This document shows, piece by piece, positions 10,499-19,234 of a stretch of 64,000 bases of DNA. Source of the DNA: Paraburkholderia xenovorans LB400. GTDB taxonomy: Bacteria; Pseudomonadota; Gammaproteobacteria; Burkholderiales; Burkholderiaceae. The stretch is taken from assembly GCF_000013645.1 (NCBI RefSeq), contig NC_007951.1:558001-622000 (forward strand), read 5' to 3'. Under the pieces are notes generated by a model that worked only from the letters and a program-made list of their open reading frames with translations, ran no database searches and had not been told where the DNA came from. The translations under genes and the position numbers were made by a program. The first letter of the stretch is position 1; each line of letters starts with the position of its first letter.

Positions 10499-12421
10499 AT
10501 GACGGCAGATGAGCACAGCGCGGTTTTTGCGTTGCTCGACGATTGCGACGCAACGGCGGCGCGCCCCTCGAGTCGTCTGTACACGGGTTTTGTGCATGAA
10601 TGGGTGTGTACGCAAGCCGCGCAGCTCGAAGCCGTATGCGAGAGCGTGGCTGCGCAAACGCGGCGTGGCTTGCATGCCGTCGTACTGGCCGACTATGAGT
10701 TCGGACGGAATCTTCTCGATATAAAGTCGCACCGGTCTCCGAAAACGCAGCGTGGCGATGCCACGCTGCGTTTTTTATTGTTCGAACATTGTGAAAAGCG
10801 TTCGCGCGAACAGGTCGACGCGTGGCTAATGGCGCGCGACGAAGGCGCGGCCGAGCCTTCGGTGGCGGGCACGGCCAACGTGCGCGCAAGCGTCGATCCG
10901 GCGCAGTTCAACGCGGCGATCGGCGCGATCCACGCGGCGCTGGAGGCGGGCGATTCGTATCAGGTCAACTACACGTATCGGCTCGGCTTCGATGTATTCG
11001 GCTCGCCCACCGCGCTATACCGGCGGCTGAGGGCGCGTCAGCCGGTCCGGTACGGGGCGCTCATCGCATTGCCGGACGGTGACTGGGTGCTGTCGTGCTC
11101 GCCGGAACTGTTCGTTGAAAAGCAGGGCTCGGTGTTGCATGCGCGGCCGATGAAAGGCACGGCGCCGCGCTCGGACGACCCGGCGGTTGACCGGAGCACG
11201 GCCGAATTCCTCGGCAACGATCCGAAAAACCGCGCCGAAAACGTGATGATCGTCGACCTGTTGCGCAACGATCTGTCGCGCGTGGCCCAAACCGGCTCGG
11301 TCAAGGTGCCGGCGCTCTTTTCGGTCGAGCCCTATGCGACGGTCTGGCAGATGACCTCGACGGTGCATGCGGAACTGCGGTCCGGCACCTCGTTTGCCGG
11401 GCTGCTGCGCGCGCTGTTTCCCTGCGGATCGATCACGGGTGCGCCGAAGCATCGCACGATGCAGTTGATCGATGAACTCGAAAGCACGCCGCGTGGGCTC
11501 TATACCGGCGCCATTGGCTGGCTGGATGGGCACTCGGCGGCCACCGGCGCCACGGGCGCACACACACCCGCTTCCGCTGCGAACGAAACCGCCTGTGGCG
11601 ATTTCTGCCTGTCCGTCGCGATTCGCACGTTGACGTTGAGCCGCTCGGCGCAAAACGGCCAGCTGGAGGGCAGAATGGGCATTGGTGCGGGCATCGTGCT
11701 CGACAGCGTCGCCGCCGACGAATACGCGGAGTGTCAATTGAAAGCCCGATTTCTGACCAACGCCGAGCCGGGCTTCGAGCTCTTCGAAACGATGTATGCA
11801 ACACGCGAAGAGGGCGTGCGGCATCTATCGCGCCATCTGGCGCGACTCGCGTCGAGCGCTGCGGCGCTCGGCTTCAAACTCGAGGATGCAAACGTCATGG
11901 GTGCAGAGATCGCGGCGAAGTGCGCGTCGCTGCCCGCGAATATTCCGCATCGCATGCGCGTTGCGCTGAGCAAAAACGGCACGGCGCAAATCACCGCGGC
12001 CGTGCTGGCGCCGTTAGGTGAATCGACTGTAGGCGTGTTGCTTGGGCCCGATCATGCGTTCCCGGCAACCGACGCCGGCGACCTGCTGCTGCGCCACAAA
12101 ACCACTCGCCGCGCCGAATACGATCGCGGCTGGCGCGAAGCCGAAGCGAAGGGCGCGTTCGACACGCTGTTCTTTAACGCGCAAGGCGAGTTGACCGAGG
12201 GCGGCCGGTCGAATGTCTTCGTGAAGTTGGCGGGGCGCTGGTGGACCCCGCCGCTTGCGTCGGGCGTATTGCCCGGCGTGATGCGCAGCGTTCTGCTCGA
12301 CGAGGCGTCGGACCTGCACGCGGCCGAACGTGTGTTGACCCGCGCCGATCTGCAAAACGCGGAGGCGCTGATGGTGTGCAACGCGCTGCGAGGCGCCGTG
12401 CCGGCGCGGCTCGTGGACTGA
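10499..12421 (+). CDS. pabB: Fused aminodeoxychorismate synthase component I / aminodeoxychorismate lyase
   Basis: 640 aa. The N-terminal ~400 residues form a chorismate-binding PabB domain (IVDLLRNDLSRVA, FPCGSITGAPKHRTM), making 4-amino-4-deoxychorismate for folate. The C-terminal ~230 residues are a PabC-like PLP lyase (FELFETMYATREEGVRHLSRH, catalytic lysine in HKTTRRAEYDRGW, LTEGGRSNVF). The ATG at 10499 was chosen; a TTG 18 bp upstream is possible. An unusual perfect terminator-like hairpin lies inside the coding region at 10742-10776, encoding about SPKTQRGDATLRFL; see findings. Confidence 0.93.
   Translation: MTADEHSAVFALLDDCDATAARPSSRLYTGFVHEWVCTQAAQLEAVCESVAAQTRRGLHAVVLADYEFGRNLLDIKSHRSPKTQRGDATLRFLLFEHCEKRSREQVDAWLMARDEGAAEPSVAGTANVRASVDPAQFNAAIGAIHAALEAGDSYQVNYTYRLGFDVFGSPTALYRRLRARQPVRYGALIALPDGDWVLSCSPELFVEKQGSVLHARPMKGTAPRSDDPAVDRSTAEFLGNDPKNRAENVMIVDLLRNDLSRVAQTGSVKVPALFSVEPYATVWQMTSTVHAELRSGTSFAGLLRALFPCGSITGAPKHRTMQLIDELESTPRGLYTGAIGWLDGHSAATGATGAHTPASAANETACGDFCLSVAIRTLTLSRSAQNGQLEGRMGIGAGIVLDSVAADEYAECQLKARFLTNAEPGFELFETMYATREEGVRHLSRHLARLASSAAALGFKLEDANVMGAEIAAKCASLPANIPHRMRVALSKNGTAQITAAVLAPLGESTVGVLLGPDHAFPATDAGDLLLRHKTTRRAEYDRGWREAEAKGAFDTLFFNAQGELTEGGRSNVFVKLAGRWWTPPLASGVLPGVMRSVLLDEASDLHAAERVLTRADLQNAEALMVCNALRGAVPARLVD
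10742..10776 (+). terminator. Intragenic intrinsic-terminator-like hairpin in pabB
   Basis: AAAACGCAGCGTGGC (10742-10756), loop GAT, exact reverse complement at 10760-10774, then a T-run to 10776. The stem is 15 bp and perfect, followed by six T. It lies about 245 bp into pabB and 270 bp after the dnaJ stop, so it could end dnaJ read-through or attenuate pabB. The frame stays open through it. Confidence 0.7.
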
Positions 12422-12477
12422 CTGAAAGCGTATTAGACGCTGCGGGCGGACGGCGCAGGCCTCGCCCCGCCAGCGTT

Positions 12478-12612
12478 TCAGCCACGAAGAACCTGTAGCA
12501 GTCGGTTCATCCAACCGGTCAGACGCGCGTGCCATGTGGACTCCCGCACGTCATGCGGTACCGTGGCGTGGTCGCGGATTTCCGCGACGTCGATCAGGCA
12601 GAACGGGCTCAT
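12478..12612 (-). CDS. Small hypothetical protein, 44 aa
   Basis: ATG at 12612 is preceded by a purine-rich ribosome site (GAGGAGAGGAGAG). The product starts MSPFCLIDVAEIRDHATVP and ends RLTGWMNRLLQVLRG; it is soluble, with an amphipathic C-terminus. It is convergent with pabB and lies downstream of panB on the same strand. Family not recognised. The support is the very strong ribosome site and start. Confidence 0.45.
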   Translation of the reverse strand: MSPFCLIDVAEIRDHATVPHDVRESTWHARLTGWMNRLLQVLRG

Positions 12613-12762
12613 GGTGCTCTCTCCTCTCCTCGGCTCGCGGACGGCGCCGCGTTAGAAGGTAGACGAAGAAAGACGGCCGGCTTTGCATGAGATGAGATCC
12701 CGGATGCAAACCAGAACGGGCGCGAACATGCCCGTTTTGTCCGATTCCCTATCGATTGAAAC

Positions 12763-13578
12763 TCAGAACGTGTGCTCCGGTCCAGGAAACGAACCGTCCT
12801 TCACTGCGGCGACATACGCTTCCACGGCCGCCAGAATACTCGGCTGCCCCTGCATGAAATCCTTGACGAAGCGCGGCCGTTTGCCGGGGAAAATGCCTAG
12901 CATGTCGTGCAGCACCAGCACCTGACCCGAGCAATCCAGACCCGCGCCAATGCCGATCGTCGGAATGCGCAATTGCTTCGTGGCGTCGCTGGCGAGCAGC
13001 GTCGGAATCGCTTCCATCACGATCAGTTGCGCGCCGGCCGCCTGCACGGCGAGCGAGTCGCGCAGCAACTGCGTCGCGCCCGCCTCGGTCTTGCCTTGCA
13101 CCTTGAAGCCGCCGAATGCGTGCACGGATTGCGGCGTCAGGCCGACGTGCGCGCACACGGGAATCGAGCGCTCCACCAGGAAGCGCACCGTGTCCGCGAG
13201 CCATTCGCCGCCTTCGAGCTTCACCATCTGCGCGCCGGCCCGCATCAACTCGACCGAGCTTCTGAAAGCATCTTCCGGCGTGCCGTAAGTGCCGAACGGC
13301 AAGTCGGCCACGATCAGCGCCGCGGGCCGCGCGCGCGCTACACTAGCCGTGTGATAAGCGATGTCGGCAAGCGACACGGGCAGGGTAGTGGTCTGGCCTT
13401 GCAGCACGTTGCCGAGCGAGTCGCCGATCAACAGCACGTCGACACCCGCGCGATCCAGCAGCGCGGCGAAGCTCGCGTCGTAACAGGTGAGCATGGCGAT
13501 TTTTTCGCCGGCGTCGCGCATTGCCTGCAGTTTCGGCACGGTGACGGCGTTCCGGCTCGCTTCCTGCAAATAGGTCAT
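12763..13578 (-). CDS. panB: 3-methyl-2-oxobutanoate hydroxymethyltransferase (ketopantoate hydroxymethyltransferase)
   Basis: 271 aa. It uses 5,10-methylene-THF to make ketopantoate for pantothenate/CoA. Family signatures in order: [31 protein letters not shown] (metal-binding Asp), [33 protein letters not shown], and [25 protein letters not shown] near the C-terminus. Length is normal. It is the last large gene of the minus-strand perM-hda-HAD-pcnB-folK-dgk-panB run, 38 bp after the kinase gene. Confidence 0.96.
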   Translation of the reverse strand: MTYLQEASRNAVTVPKLQAMRDAGEKIAMLTCYDASFAALLDRAGVDVLLIGDSLGNVLQGQTTTLPVSLADIAYHTASVARARPAALIVADLPFGTYGTPEDAFRSSVELMRAGAQMVKLEGGEWLADTVRFLVERSIPVCAHVGLTPQSVHAFGGFKVQGKTEAGATQLLRDSLAVQAAGAQLIVMEAIPTLLASDATKQLRIPTIGIGAGLDCSGQVLVLHDMLGIFPGKRPRFVKDFMQGQPSILAAVEAYVAAVKDGSFPGPEHTF

Positions 13579-13616
13579 GGGTCAATCCGTTGAGAAAAAA
13601 GAGGTGGCCGTGCCGC

Positions 13617-14297
13617 TCAGAGCGACGTGCCTTTGACAAAGAATTCCTTGCGGCCGCGCATGGTCTCGATGCGTTCGGCAAGCAGCGCAAGGTCCGCGTC
13701 CGAGTCGAGCGGATTCAGGTGTTCGGCGTTGACCGTCAGCACGGGCGTGCGGTCGTAGTGATAGAAAAATTCGTTGTACGCATCGCACAGGGCGTGCAGA
13801 TAGGCGTCGGAAATCTGTAGCTCCATCGGCACCGCGCGCTTCTGGATGCGCGCGAACAGCACCTCCGGGCTCGCCTGCAGATAGACCACGAAGTCCGGCG
13901 CCGGCGCGCTGACTTCGAGCCGCGCGGCAAGCGCGCGATACAACTGCCACTCGTCTTCCTGTAGCGTCAGACGCGCGAAGATGTCGTTCTTCTGCGTCAT
14001 GAAATCGGCGATCAGCGGCGTGCCCGACAGGTGCGCCGCGCTCACGTCCTGAGCCTGCTGCGCGCGTTGCAAGGCGAAGTGCAATTGCGTGGGCAACGCG
14101 TAACGCACGGTGTCGCGGTAAAAGCGTTCGAGAAACGGATTATCTTGCGGCCGTTCGAACATTTCCTGCATCGACCAGCGCTGCGCGAGGCGCCGTGCGA
14201 GCGACGTCTTGCCGACGCCGATCGGGCCTTCGATCGCGAGATAGCCGAACGGCGGCCGCAGCTGCGGCGCCGTGACGGTGAGCGGCGATGAATTCAT
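13617..14297 (-). CDS. Deoxynucleoside kinase family protein
   Basis: 226 aa. P-loop GPIGVGKTSLARRLAQRW near residues 24-41; later DFMTQKNDIFARLTL and LQASPEVLFARIQKRA fit the deoxyadenosine/deoxyguanosine kinase family (dNK). Expected reaction: ATP-dependent phosphorylation of deoxynucleosides in the salvage route; exact substrate cannot be read. Its start overlaps the end of folK by 4 bp (ATGA), implying translational coupling. The folK-dgk-panB order is common in beta-proteobacteria. Confidence 0.88.
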   Translation of the reverse strand: MNSSPLTVTAPQLRPPFGYLAIEGPIGVGKTSLARRLAQRWSMQEMFERPQDNPFLERFYRDTVRYALPTQLHFALQRAQQAQDVSAAHLSGTPLIADFMTQKNDIFARLTLQEDEWQLYRALAARLEVSAPAPDFVVYLQASPEVLFARIQKRAVPMELQISDAYLHALCDAYNEFFYHYDRTPVLTVNAEHLNPLDSDADLALLAERIETMRGRKEFFVKGTSL

Positions 14298-14842
14298 TCG
14301 CAGCGGCCCTTGCCGGTTTTGTCTTCACCGACGGTCAACGCGTTGAGCATAGGACACTGGCAAGGTCCTTTCACCTTCTCGATGCGTTGATCGCTCACCT
14401 TGCTGAGCAGCGCCTCGGCGCGGCCGTGTTGCGGAATGATCAAGGCGGAGTCGATCTCGACGAGCGGCACGAGCGCAAAAGCGCGTTCGATCAGGCGAGG
14501 ATGCGGCACGATCAGATCGGCTTCGTCGATCGATTGATCGCCGAATAGCAGGATGTCCAGGTCGAGCGTGCGCGGCGCGTTGCGAAACGGCCGTTCGCGG
14601 CCGAACTGATGTTCGATCTTGTGGCATAGCGCAAGCAGATGCCGCACGGGGAGCGTCGTATCGACCTTCACGACGCAGTTGAAATAATCGTCACCGCCCG
14701 CGTCGATCGGGGCAGTGCGATACAGGCTCGACTTGGCGAGCACGGTGATGGTGTGCTGTTGTGCGAGGCACACCACCGCGTCTTTCAGGGTCTGGCGCGC
14801 GTCCCCGAGATTCGCGCCGAGGCCGAGATAAGCAACCGTCAT
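14294..14842 (-). CDS. folK: 2-amino-4-hydroxy-6-hydroxymethyldihydropteridine pyrophosphokinase
   Basis: 182 aa. It transfers pyrophosphate to 6-hydroxymethyl-dihydropterin in folate synthesis. Signatures: YLGLGANLGDARQTLKDAV at the N-terminus, the RTLDLDILLFGD catalytic loop and VPHPRLIERAFALVPL. Length is slightly longer than the E. coli enzyme, owing to a C-terminal tail (DQRIEKVKGPCQCPML). It lies 48 bp downstream of pcnB and overlaps the kinase gene that follows. Confidence 0.95.
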   Translation of the reverse strand: MTVAYLGLGANLGDARQTLKDAVVCLAQQHTITVLAKSSLYRTAPIDAGGDDYFNCVVKVDTTLPVRHLLALCHKIEHQFGRERPFRNAPRTLDLDILLFGDQSIDEADLIVPHPRLIERAFALVPLVEIDSALIIPQHGRAEALLSKVSDQRIEKVKGPCQCPMLNALTVGEDKTGKGRCE

Positions 14843-14890
14843 GGCATAACTTCCTGCAACTGTCGTTCGACGGCTTCAGCGAACGCTGTG

Positions 14891-16480
14891 TCAGTCTTCG
14901 CGCGGGCCGTCATGGCCTGCTTCGTCGGCTGTGCGTTCGGCTGGCGTGCCGCCCTCCAATCCGTCGCCCGGTTTGCGGTTTCTGGCGCCACTGCTGCGCC
15001 GCCGTCGTTTTCTGGGGCTTCGGTCCTTCCCGCCTTGCGTGAGCAATGTCTCACGTGCGGCGACGTCTCCTTCTATGAACTCCGTCCACCACGCACCGAC
15101 CGACTCATCGAGTTCGCCTGATTCGCAGCGCAACAGGAGGAAATCATACCCCGCTCTAAATCTTTGGTGTTCCAGCAGCTTCACCGCACTTCTTCCGGAG
15201 CGTTTCTCGAGGCGCAACTGCAAACCCCAGATCTCGCGCATGTCCGACGAGAAGCGCTTGTGGATCGCGAGTTTCTCCGTTTGCATGTCGAGGACTTCGT
15301 CCATCGCACGATGCAGGGCGGGAACCGGATATTCGCCGTTCGCTTCAAATTTTTGCCAGCGCTGCTGCACGTCGTGCCACAACAGCGTGGCGAACAGGAA
15401 GCCCGGCGACACCGGCTTGCCGGCGCGCACGCGGGCGTCCGTATTGTTCAGCGCGAGCGTGATGAATTTCTCGCCGATGGGCTGTTCGAGCACCACGTCG
15501 AGCAGGGGCAGCAGGCCATGATGCAGACCTTCCTGGCGCAGACGCTTCAGACACGCGAGCGCATGGCCCGAGAGCATCAGCTTCAACATCTCGTCGAAGA
15601 GACGCGCGGCGGGTACGTTGTTGATCAGATCGGCCATGCCGGCGATCGGCTCGCGGGTGCTGTCCTCGATCTCGAAGTCGAGCTTCGCCGCGAAACGCAC
15701 CACGCGCAGCATGCGCACCGGATCTTCGCGATAGCGCGTAGCCGGGTCGCCGATCATGCGCAGCAGGCGCGCGCGCATGTCGGCCATGCCGTTGTGATAA
15801 TCCAGCACGGTTTGCGTCGCCGGATCGTAATACATCGCGTTGATCGTGAAGTCGCGGCGCGTGGCGTCTTCGTGCTGCTCGCCCCACACGTTGTCGCGCA
15901 GCACGCGGCCGCTCGCGTCCACCGCATGCGTGCGGCGGTCGAGCTCGTCGCGCTTCAGGCGGCGCGCCGGAGGCGCGTCGGCCGCGGGCGGATCGACCAG
16001 CGCGCGGAACGTGGAGGTCTCGATGATCTCCTGGCCGAACTGCACATGCACGATCTGAAACCGCCGGCCGATGATGCGCGCGCGGCGGAACAGCTTCTGC
16101 ACCTGTTCGGGCGTGGCGTCCGTGGCGACGTCGAAGTCTTTCGGCTTGATACCGAGCAGCAGATCGCGCACCGCCCCGCCGACGATGAACGCGCGGTGCC
16201 CCGCCTGTTGCAGACCCTCGGTCACGCGAATCGCGTTCCTCGAGATCAGCGCCTGGTCGATGCCGTGCACGTCGTGCGGAATGATGACCGGCACGTCCGG
16301 ATCGCGCACGGTTTTCGCGGGCGCGCTGGAGCGGGCCGGCTTGCGACGCGCTTTGCTCGCGCCTGACGGCGTGCGCGCCGGTGCGTTGCCGGTTTCGTCT
16401 GCTTCGGCTTCGGCGGGCAGGGTGTCGTCAGCGGGTGCCGTGTCCTGGCCGAATAGCTTGCGGATAAATTTTTTGATCAC
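14891..16480 (-). CDS. pcnB: Poly(A) polymerase I
   Basis: 529 aa. It adds 3' poly(A) tails that target RNAs for decay. Nucleotidyltransferase head: VGGAVRDLLLGIKPKDFDVATDATPEQ with the catalytic DxD; RRDFTINAMYYDP; long RNA-binding body; strongly basic C-terminal tail (KDRSPRKRRRRSSGARNRK). The N-terminal 60 residues are low-complexity. The RRA/CCA-type RRxFT motif with PcnB-like length supports PAP over tRNA nucleotidyltransferase. The ATG overlaps the preceding HAD gene by 4 bp. Confidence 0.94.
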   Translation of the reverse strand: MIKKFIRKLFGQDTAPADDTLPAEAEADETGNAPARTPSGASKARRKPARSSAPAKTVRDPDVPVIIPHDVHGIDQALISRNAIRVTEGLQQAGHRAFIVGGAVRDLLLGIKPKDFDVATDATPEQVQKLFRRARIIGRRFQIVHVQFGQEIIETSTFRALVDPPAADAPPARRLKRDELDRRTHAVDASGRVLRDNVWGEQHEDATRRDFTINAMYYDPATQTVLDYHNGMADMRARLLRMIGDPATRYREDPVRMLRVVRFAAKLDFEIEDSTREPIAGMADLINNVPAARLFDEMLKLMLSGHALACLKRLRQEGLHHGLLPLLDVVLEQPIGEKFITLALNNTDARVRAGKPVSPGFLFATLLWHDVQQRWQKFEANGEYPVPALHRAMDEVLDMQTEKLAIHKRFSSDMREIWGLQLRLEKRSGRSAVKLLEHQRFRAGYDFLLLRCESGELDESVGAWWTEFIEGDVAARETLLTQGGKDRSPRKRRRRSSGARNRKPGDGLEGGTPAERTADEAGHDGPRED

Positions 16481-17163
16481 GAGGGTTGGAAGAGTTCGAG
16501 GATGCGCCAGCCTTTGGCCTGCGCATGGGCACGCAATGTGTCGTCGGGATTGGTCGCGATCGGGTCCGTGACTTTTTCGAGCAGCGGGATGTCATTGTGC
16601 GAGTCGCTATAGAAATAGCTGTGCTCGAAGTCGCTCCACGTCTTGCCGAGCGAGGCGAGCCACGCTTCGGTGCGCACGATCTTGCCTTCCTTGTAGCTCG
16701 GCGTGCCGGTGGGGCGGCCGGTGTACGGCGAATGCGGCTCGCCGTCGACGGTTTCCGCTTCGCACGCGATCAGCGTGTCGACGCCGAATGCCTGCGCGAT
16801 CGGCCGGGTGATGAATTCGTTGGTGGCGGTGACCACGCAGCACAGGTCGCCGGCTTCGCGGTGCTGCTTCACCAGTTCCAGCGCGGCGGGGAAGATTGCC
16901 GGCTTGATGACTTCGTGCATGTACTGCGCGTGAAAGTCGGCGAGCTGCGCGCGCGTGTATCTGGAAAGCGGCGTGAGCATGGCGATCAGATAGGCGTGAA
17001 TGTCGAGCTTGCCGGCTTTGTAGTCGGCAAAAAAGCGGTCGTTTTCACGGGCGAAGTTTTCGGCGTCGACCATGCCGTGTTTCACCATGAAGCGGCCCCA
17101 TTCGTGGTCGCTGTCGGTGGGGATGAGCGTGTGGTCGAGATCGAAGAGTGCGAGGTTAGCCAT
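16477..17163 (-). CDS. HAD superfamily (subfamily IB) phosphatase
   Basis: 228 aa. Motif I FDLDHTLIPTDSD (nucleophile Asp8, acid Asp10) at the N-terminus, motif II VVTATN, motif III lysine in PSYKEGK, motif IV SYFYSDSHNDIPLLEKV. It resembles SerB-like enzymes of the IB group. Substrate cannot be inferred from sequence. It overlaps hda by 8 bp upstream and pcnB by 4 bp downstream, so it is translationally linked in the operon. Confidence 0.9.
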   Translation of the reverse strand: MANLALFDLDHTLIPTDSDHEWGRFMVKHGMVDAENFARENDRFFADYKAGKLDIHAYLIAMLTPLSRYTRAQLADFHAQYMHEVIKPAIFPAALELVKQHREAGDLCCVVTATNEFITRPIAQAFGVDTLIACEAETVDGEPHSPYTGRPTGTPSYKEGKIVRTEAWLASLGKTWSDFEHSYFYSDSHNDIPLLEKVTDPIATNPDDTLRAHAQAKGWRILELFQPS

Positions 17164-17926
17164 GGGGGCCTATTTTACTTGAAGCGGCGGGTGAAGCGGA
17201 TGAGGCCGCCGAGCCCGGCGCGGCGCGCCGTTCTTCGGCGTCGGGCGAGGCCAGCATGGTGCGCAGCAGCGGCAGCGTGACCGCGCGTTTCTGTTCGAGC
17301 GAAAAGCGGTCGAGCGCGTCGAGCAGCGCCATCAGGCTCGGCATGTCGCGGCGAAAATGCGTGAGCAGATAGGCCGGCACGTCGTCGGCGAGCATGATGC
17401 CGCGCTCGCGCGCCGCGTGCTTGAGCACCGCGGCCTTGTCTTCGTCCGGCAGCGGTGCGAGATGGAATACGAGACCCCAGCCGAGGCGCGTGCGCAAATC
17501 CTCGCGCACCGTCATGCCAATGGGCGGCGCGTTGCCCGCGGCGACCAGTGCGCTGGTGGGATGGGCGCGCACTTCGTTGAACAGGTTGAAGACGGCGATC
17601 TGCTGCGCCGCCGACAGGGCGTCGCAATCGTCGATCGCATAGAGGGCGACGCGCGGGTCGAAGCCGAAGGCGGCGAGGCTGCTCTGCGGGCCGGCAAAGC
17701 GTGCGTGCCCCGGCGGCGCTTCGTGCACGAGCGCCTGCAGCAGGTGCGTGCGGCCGCTGCCGGACTCGCCCCAGATGTAGAAAGTGCGATCGGCGACCGG
17801 CCCGGCCGCAAGCGCGTTGTCGAGCTCACGCAGGCGCGTGACCAGCTCGGCGTTGGCGCCGGCGAAGAAATTGTCGAATGTCGATGGCGGCGGGGTGCCG
17901 AGATCGAGCGTCAGTTGACGAAGCAC
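17156..17926 (-). CDS. hda: DnaA regulatory inactivator Hda
   Basis: 256 aa from GTG 17926, beginning LRQLTLDLGTPPPSTFDNF as in burkholderial homologues; an ATG at 17992 would add 22 residues. Hda is a DnaA-like AAA+ protein that, with the sliding clamp, promotes hydrolysis of DnaA-ATP after initiation. The clamp-binding motif QLTLDL is at the extreme N-terminus, the P-loop reads WGESGSGRTHLLQAL, and ALYAIDDCDAL is the Walker B region. The sensor and arginine-finger region (RRDMPSLMALLDALDRFSLEQKR) is present. It sits between perM and the HAD gene. Confidence 0.9.
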   Translation of the reverse strand: MLRQLTLDLGTPPPSTFDNFFAGANAELVTRLRELDNALAAGPVADRTFYIWGESGSGRTHLLQALVHEAPPGHARFAGPQSSLAAFGFDPRVALYAIDDCDALSAAQQIAVFNLFNEVRAHPTSALVAAGNAPPIGMTVREDLRTRLGWGLVFHLAPLPDEDKAAVLKHAARERGIMLADDVPAYLLTHFRRDMPSLMALLDALDRFSLEQKRAVTLPLLRTMLASPDAEERRAAPGSAASSASPAASSKIGPHG

Positions 17927-17999
17927 AGTAGGTGAATGCCGAAAATGAGGCTTGGGCCGCAAGCGGCCCGCAGCACGGGCCGGAATAGTCAACAGGCAG

Positions 18000-19136
18000 T
18001 CAGTTTTTATAAAGCGAGCTCGCCAGATAGCTTTGCCGCAGCTCGCGCGTGGCGACCGACAGAATCGCGCTGACCGGCAGTGCCAGCAAAACGCCGAAAA
18101 AGCCGAACAGTTGCCCGAACGCGAGCAACGCGAAAATCACCGCGAGCGGGTGCAGGCCGATCCGTTCGCCCACGAGGCGCGGCGTGAGAAAAAAGCTCTC
18201 CAGGATCTGGCCGACGCCGTAGATCAGCGCAACCGCGCCGAAGCCGTACCAGTCGCCGAATTGCAGCAGCGCCGCGAGGAGCGCCAACGCGAGACCGGTC
18301 GCAAAGCCGATGTACGGGATGAACACCGCGAGCCCCGTAAAAATGCCGACCGGCAACGCGATCTCGAAGCGCGCGAGGCTCAGCGCGATGGCGTAATACG
18401 CGGCGAGCACGCCCATCACGAGCAACTGGCCGCGCAGGTATTGCGACAGCATCTGGTCCATGTCGTGCGCGAGTTGCAGCGTCTTGTCGAGCCAGCGGCG
18501 CGGCACCACGGTCTGCATGCGGGCGAGCATGCGGTTCCAGTCGTACAGCAGGTAGAACAGCACGAGCGGCACCATCACCACGTTGCCGACCACCGTTATC
18601 ATCACATTGCCGCTCGTGCGGATGGAGGTCCATGCATACAGTGCCACGGTCTGCGCGCTGCCTTCTAGCTGCCCCATCACCATATCGCGGATGCTGGCGA
18701 AATCGAGCGAATCGGCCAGTCCCAGCAAGGCCAGCTTGGGTTGCAGCCACGCATTCGCATGCGCGAACAGCACGGGCACCTGCTGCCGCAGTTGCGGCCC
18801 TTCTTTCTGCACGACGGCCAGCACCAGCAGGACGAGCAGCGTCATCAGCAACGTGAAGAACAGCATCATCACCAACGCCGCCAGACCGCGCGGCACGCGC
18901 CGGCGCACCATCCACGCGACGCCCGGCTGCAGAATGTACGCGAGAATCGCACCGAGCAGAAACGGCGTGAGGACCGGACTCAGCAGCCAGAGCAGAATGC
19001 CGATGCCCAGCGCAATGGCCAGCCAGGTGAAGGCGCGGCGCTGGACCGGCGTCAGAATCGAGGAGTTCTCTTGCAAGGTTGTTTCCCAGGTGTCGTCGGG
19101 ACCGGATGATTCAAATTCCAGCCAGTGGGCCGGCAT
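18000..19136 (-). CDS. perM: AI-2E transporter / PerM family membrane protein
   Basis: 378 aa from ATG 19136 (MPAHWLEFESS). Multiple hydrophobic segments follow from about residue 40 (FTWLAIALGIGILLWLLSPVLTPFLLGAILAYI) to the end; GVARMVRR-like loops, LPVGIFTGLAVFIPYIG and ALPVSAI match the PerM/AI-2E family. Function in this family is uncertain (export or ion transport). The 5' end is the left boundary of the AT-rich element: the 13-bp repeat overlaps the start codon, and the frame continues 29 codons into element DNA to a TTG at 19223. The native upstream promoter and ribosome site now lie 14.6 kb away. Confidence 0.88.
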   Translation of the reverse strand: MPAHWLEFESSGPDDTWETTLQENSSILTPVQRRAFTWLAIALGIGILLWLLSPVLTPFLLGAILAYILQPGVAWMVRRRVPRGLAALVMMLFFTLLMTLLVLLVLAVVQKEGPQLRQQVPVLFAHANAWLQPKLALLGLADSLDFASIRDMVMGQLEGSAQTVALYAWTSIRTSGNVMITVVGNVVMVPLVLFYLLYDWNRMLARMQTVVPRRWLDKTLQLAHDMDQMLSQYLRGQLLVMGVLAAYYAIALSLARFEIALPVGIFTGLAVFIPYIGFATGLALALLAALLQFGDWYGFGAVALIYGVGQILESFFLTPRLVGERIGLHPLAVIFALLAFGQLFGFFGVLLALPVSAILSVATRELRQSYLASSLYKN

Positions 19137-19147
19137 CGGGTAAAATC
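19135..19147 (+). repeat. Left attachment-site repeat (attL core)
   Basis: ATCGGGTAAAATC, identical to 33722-33734. The GC-rich chromosome ends here and AT-rich element DNA starts. It forms the left arm of a palindrome GGGTAAAAT-CGC-ATTTTACCC (19138-19158) whose right arm is on the element side. Core boundaries are inferred from the identity. Confidence 0.75.
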
Positions 19148-19214
19148 GCATTTTACCCGAAAAGCACTTAAGTAACTGATTTTTAAGCGTATTTTCAGGT
19201 AAAACTCGGGACTG

Positions 19215-19234
19215 GGTAGCCAATTAGGTAGCCA
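19215..19234 (+). repeat. Left arm-type repeats of the integrase
   Basis: GGTAGCCA at 19215-19222 and again at 19227-19234, a 12-bp period, ending one base before the integrase ATG. A matching pair GGTATCC / GGTAGCC with the same 12-bp period lies at 33699-33717 at the other end. Probable Int-binding arm sites; overlap with the int start suggests autoregulation. Confidence 0.6.
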
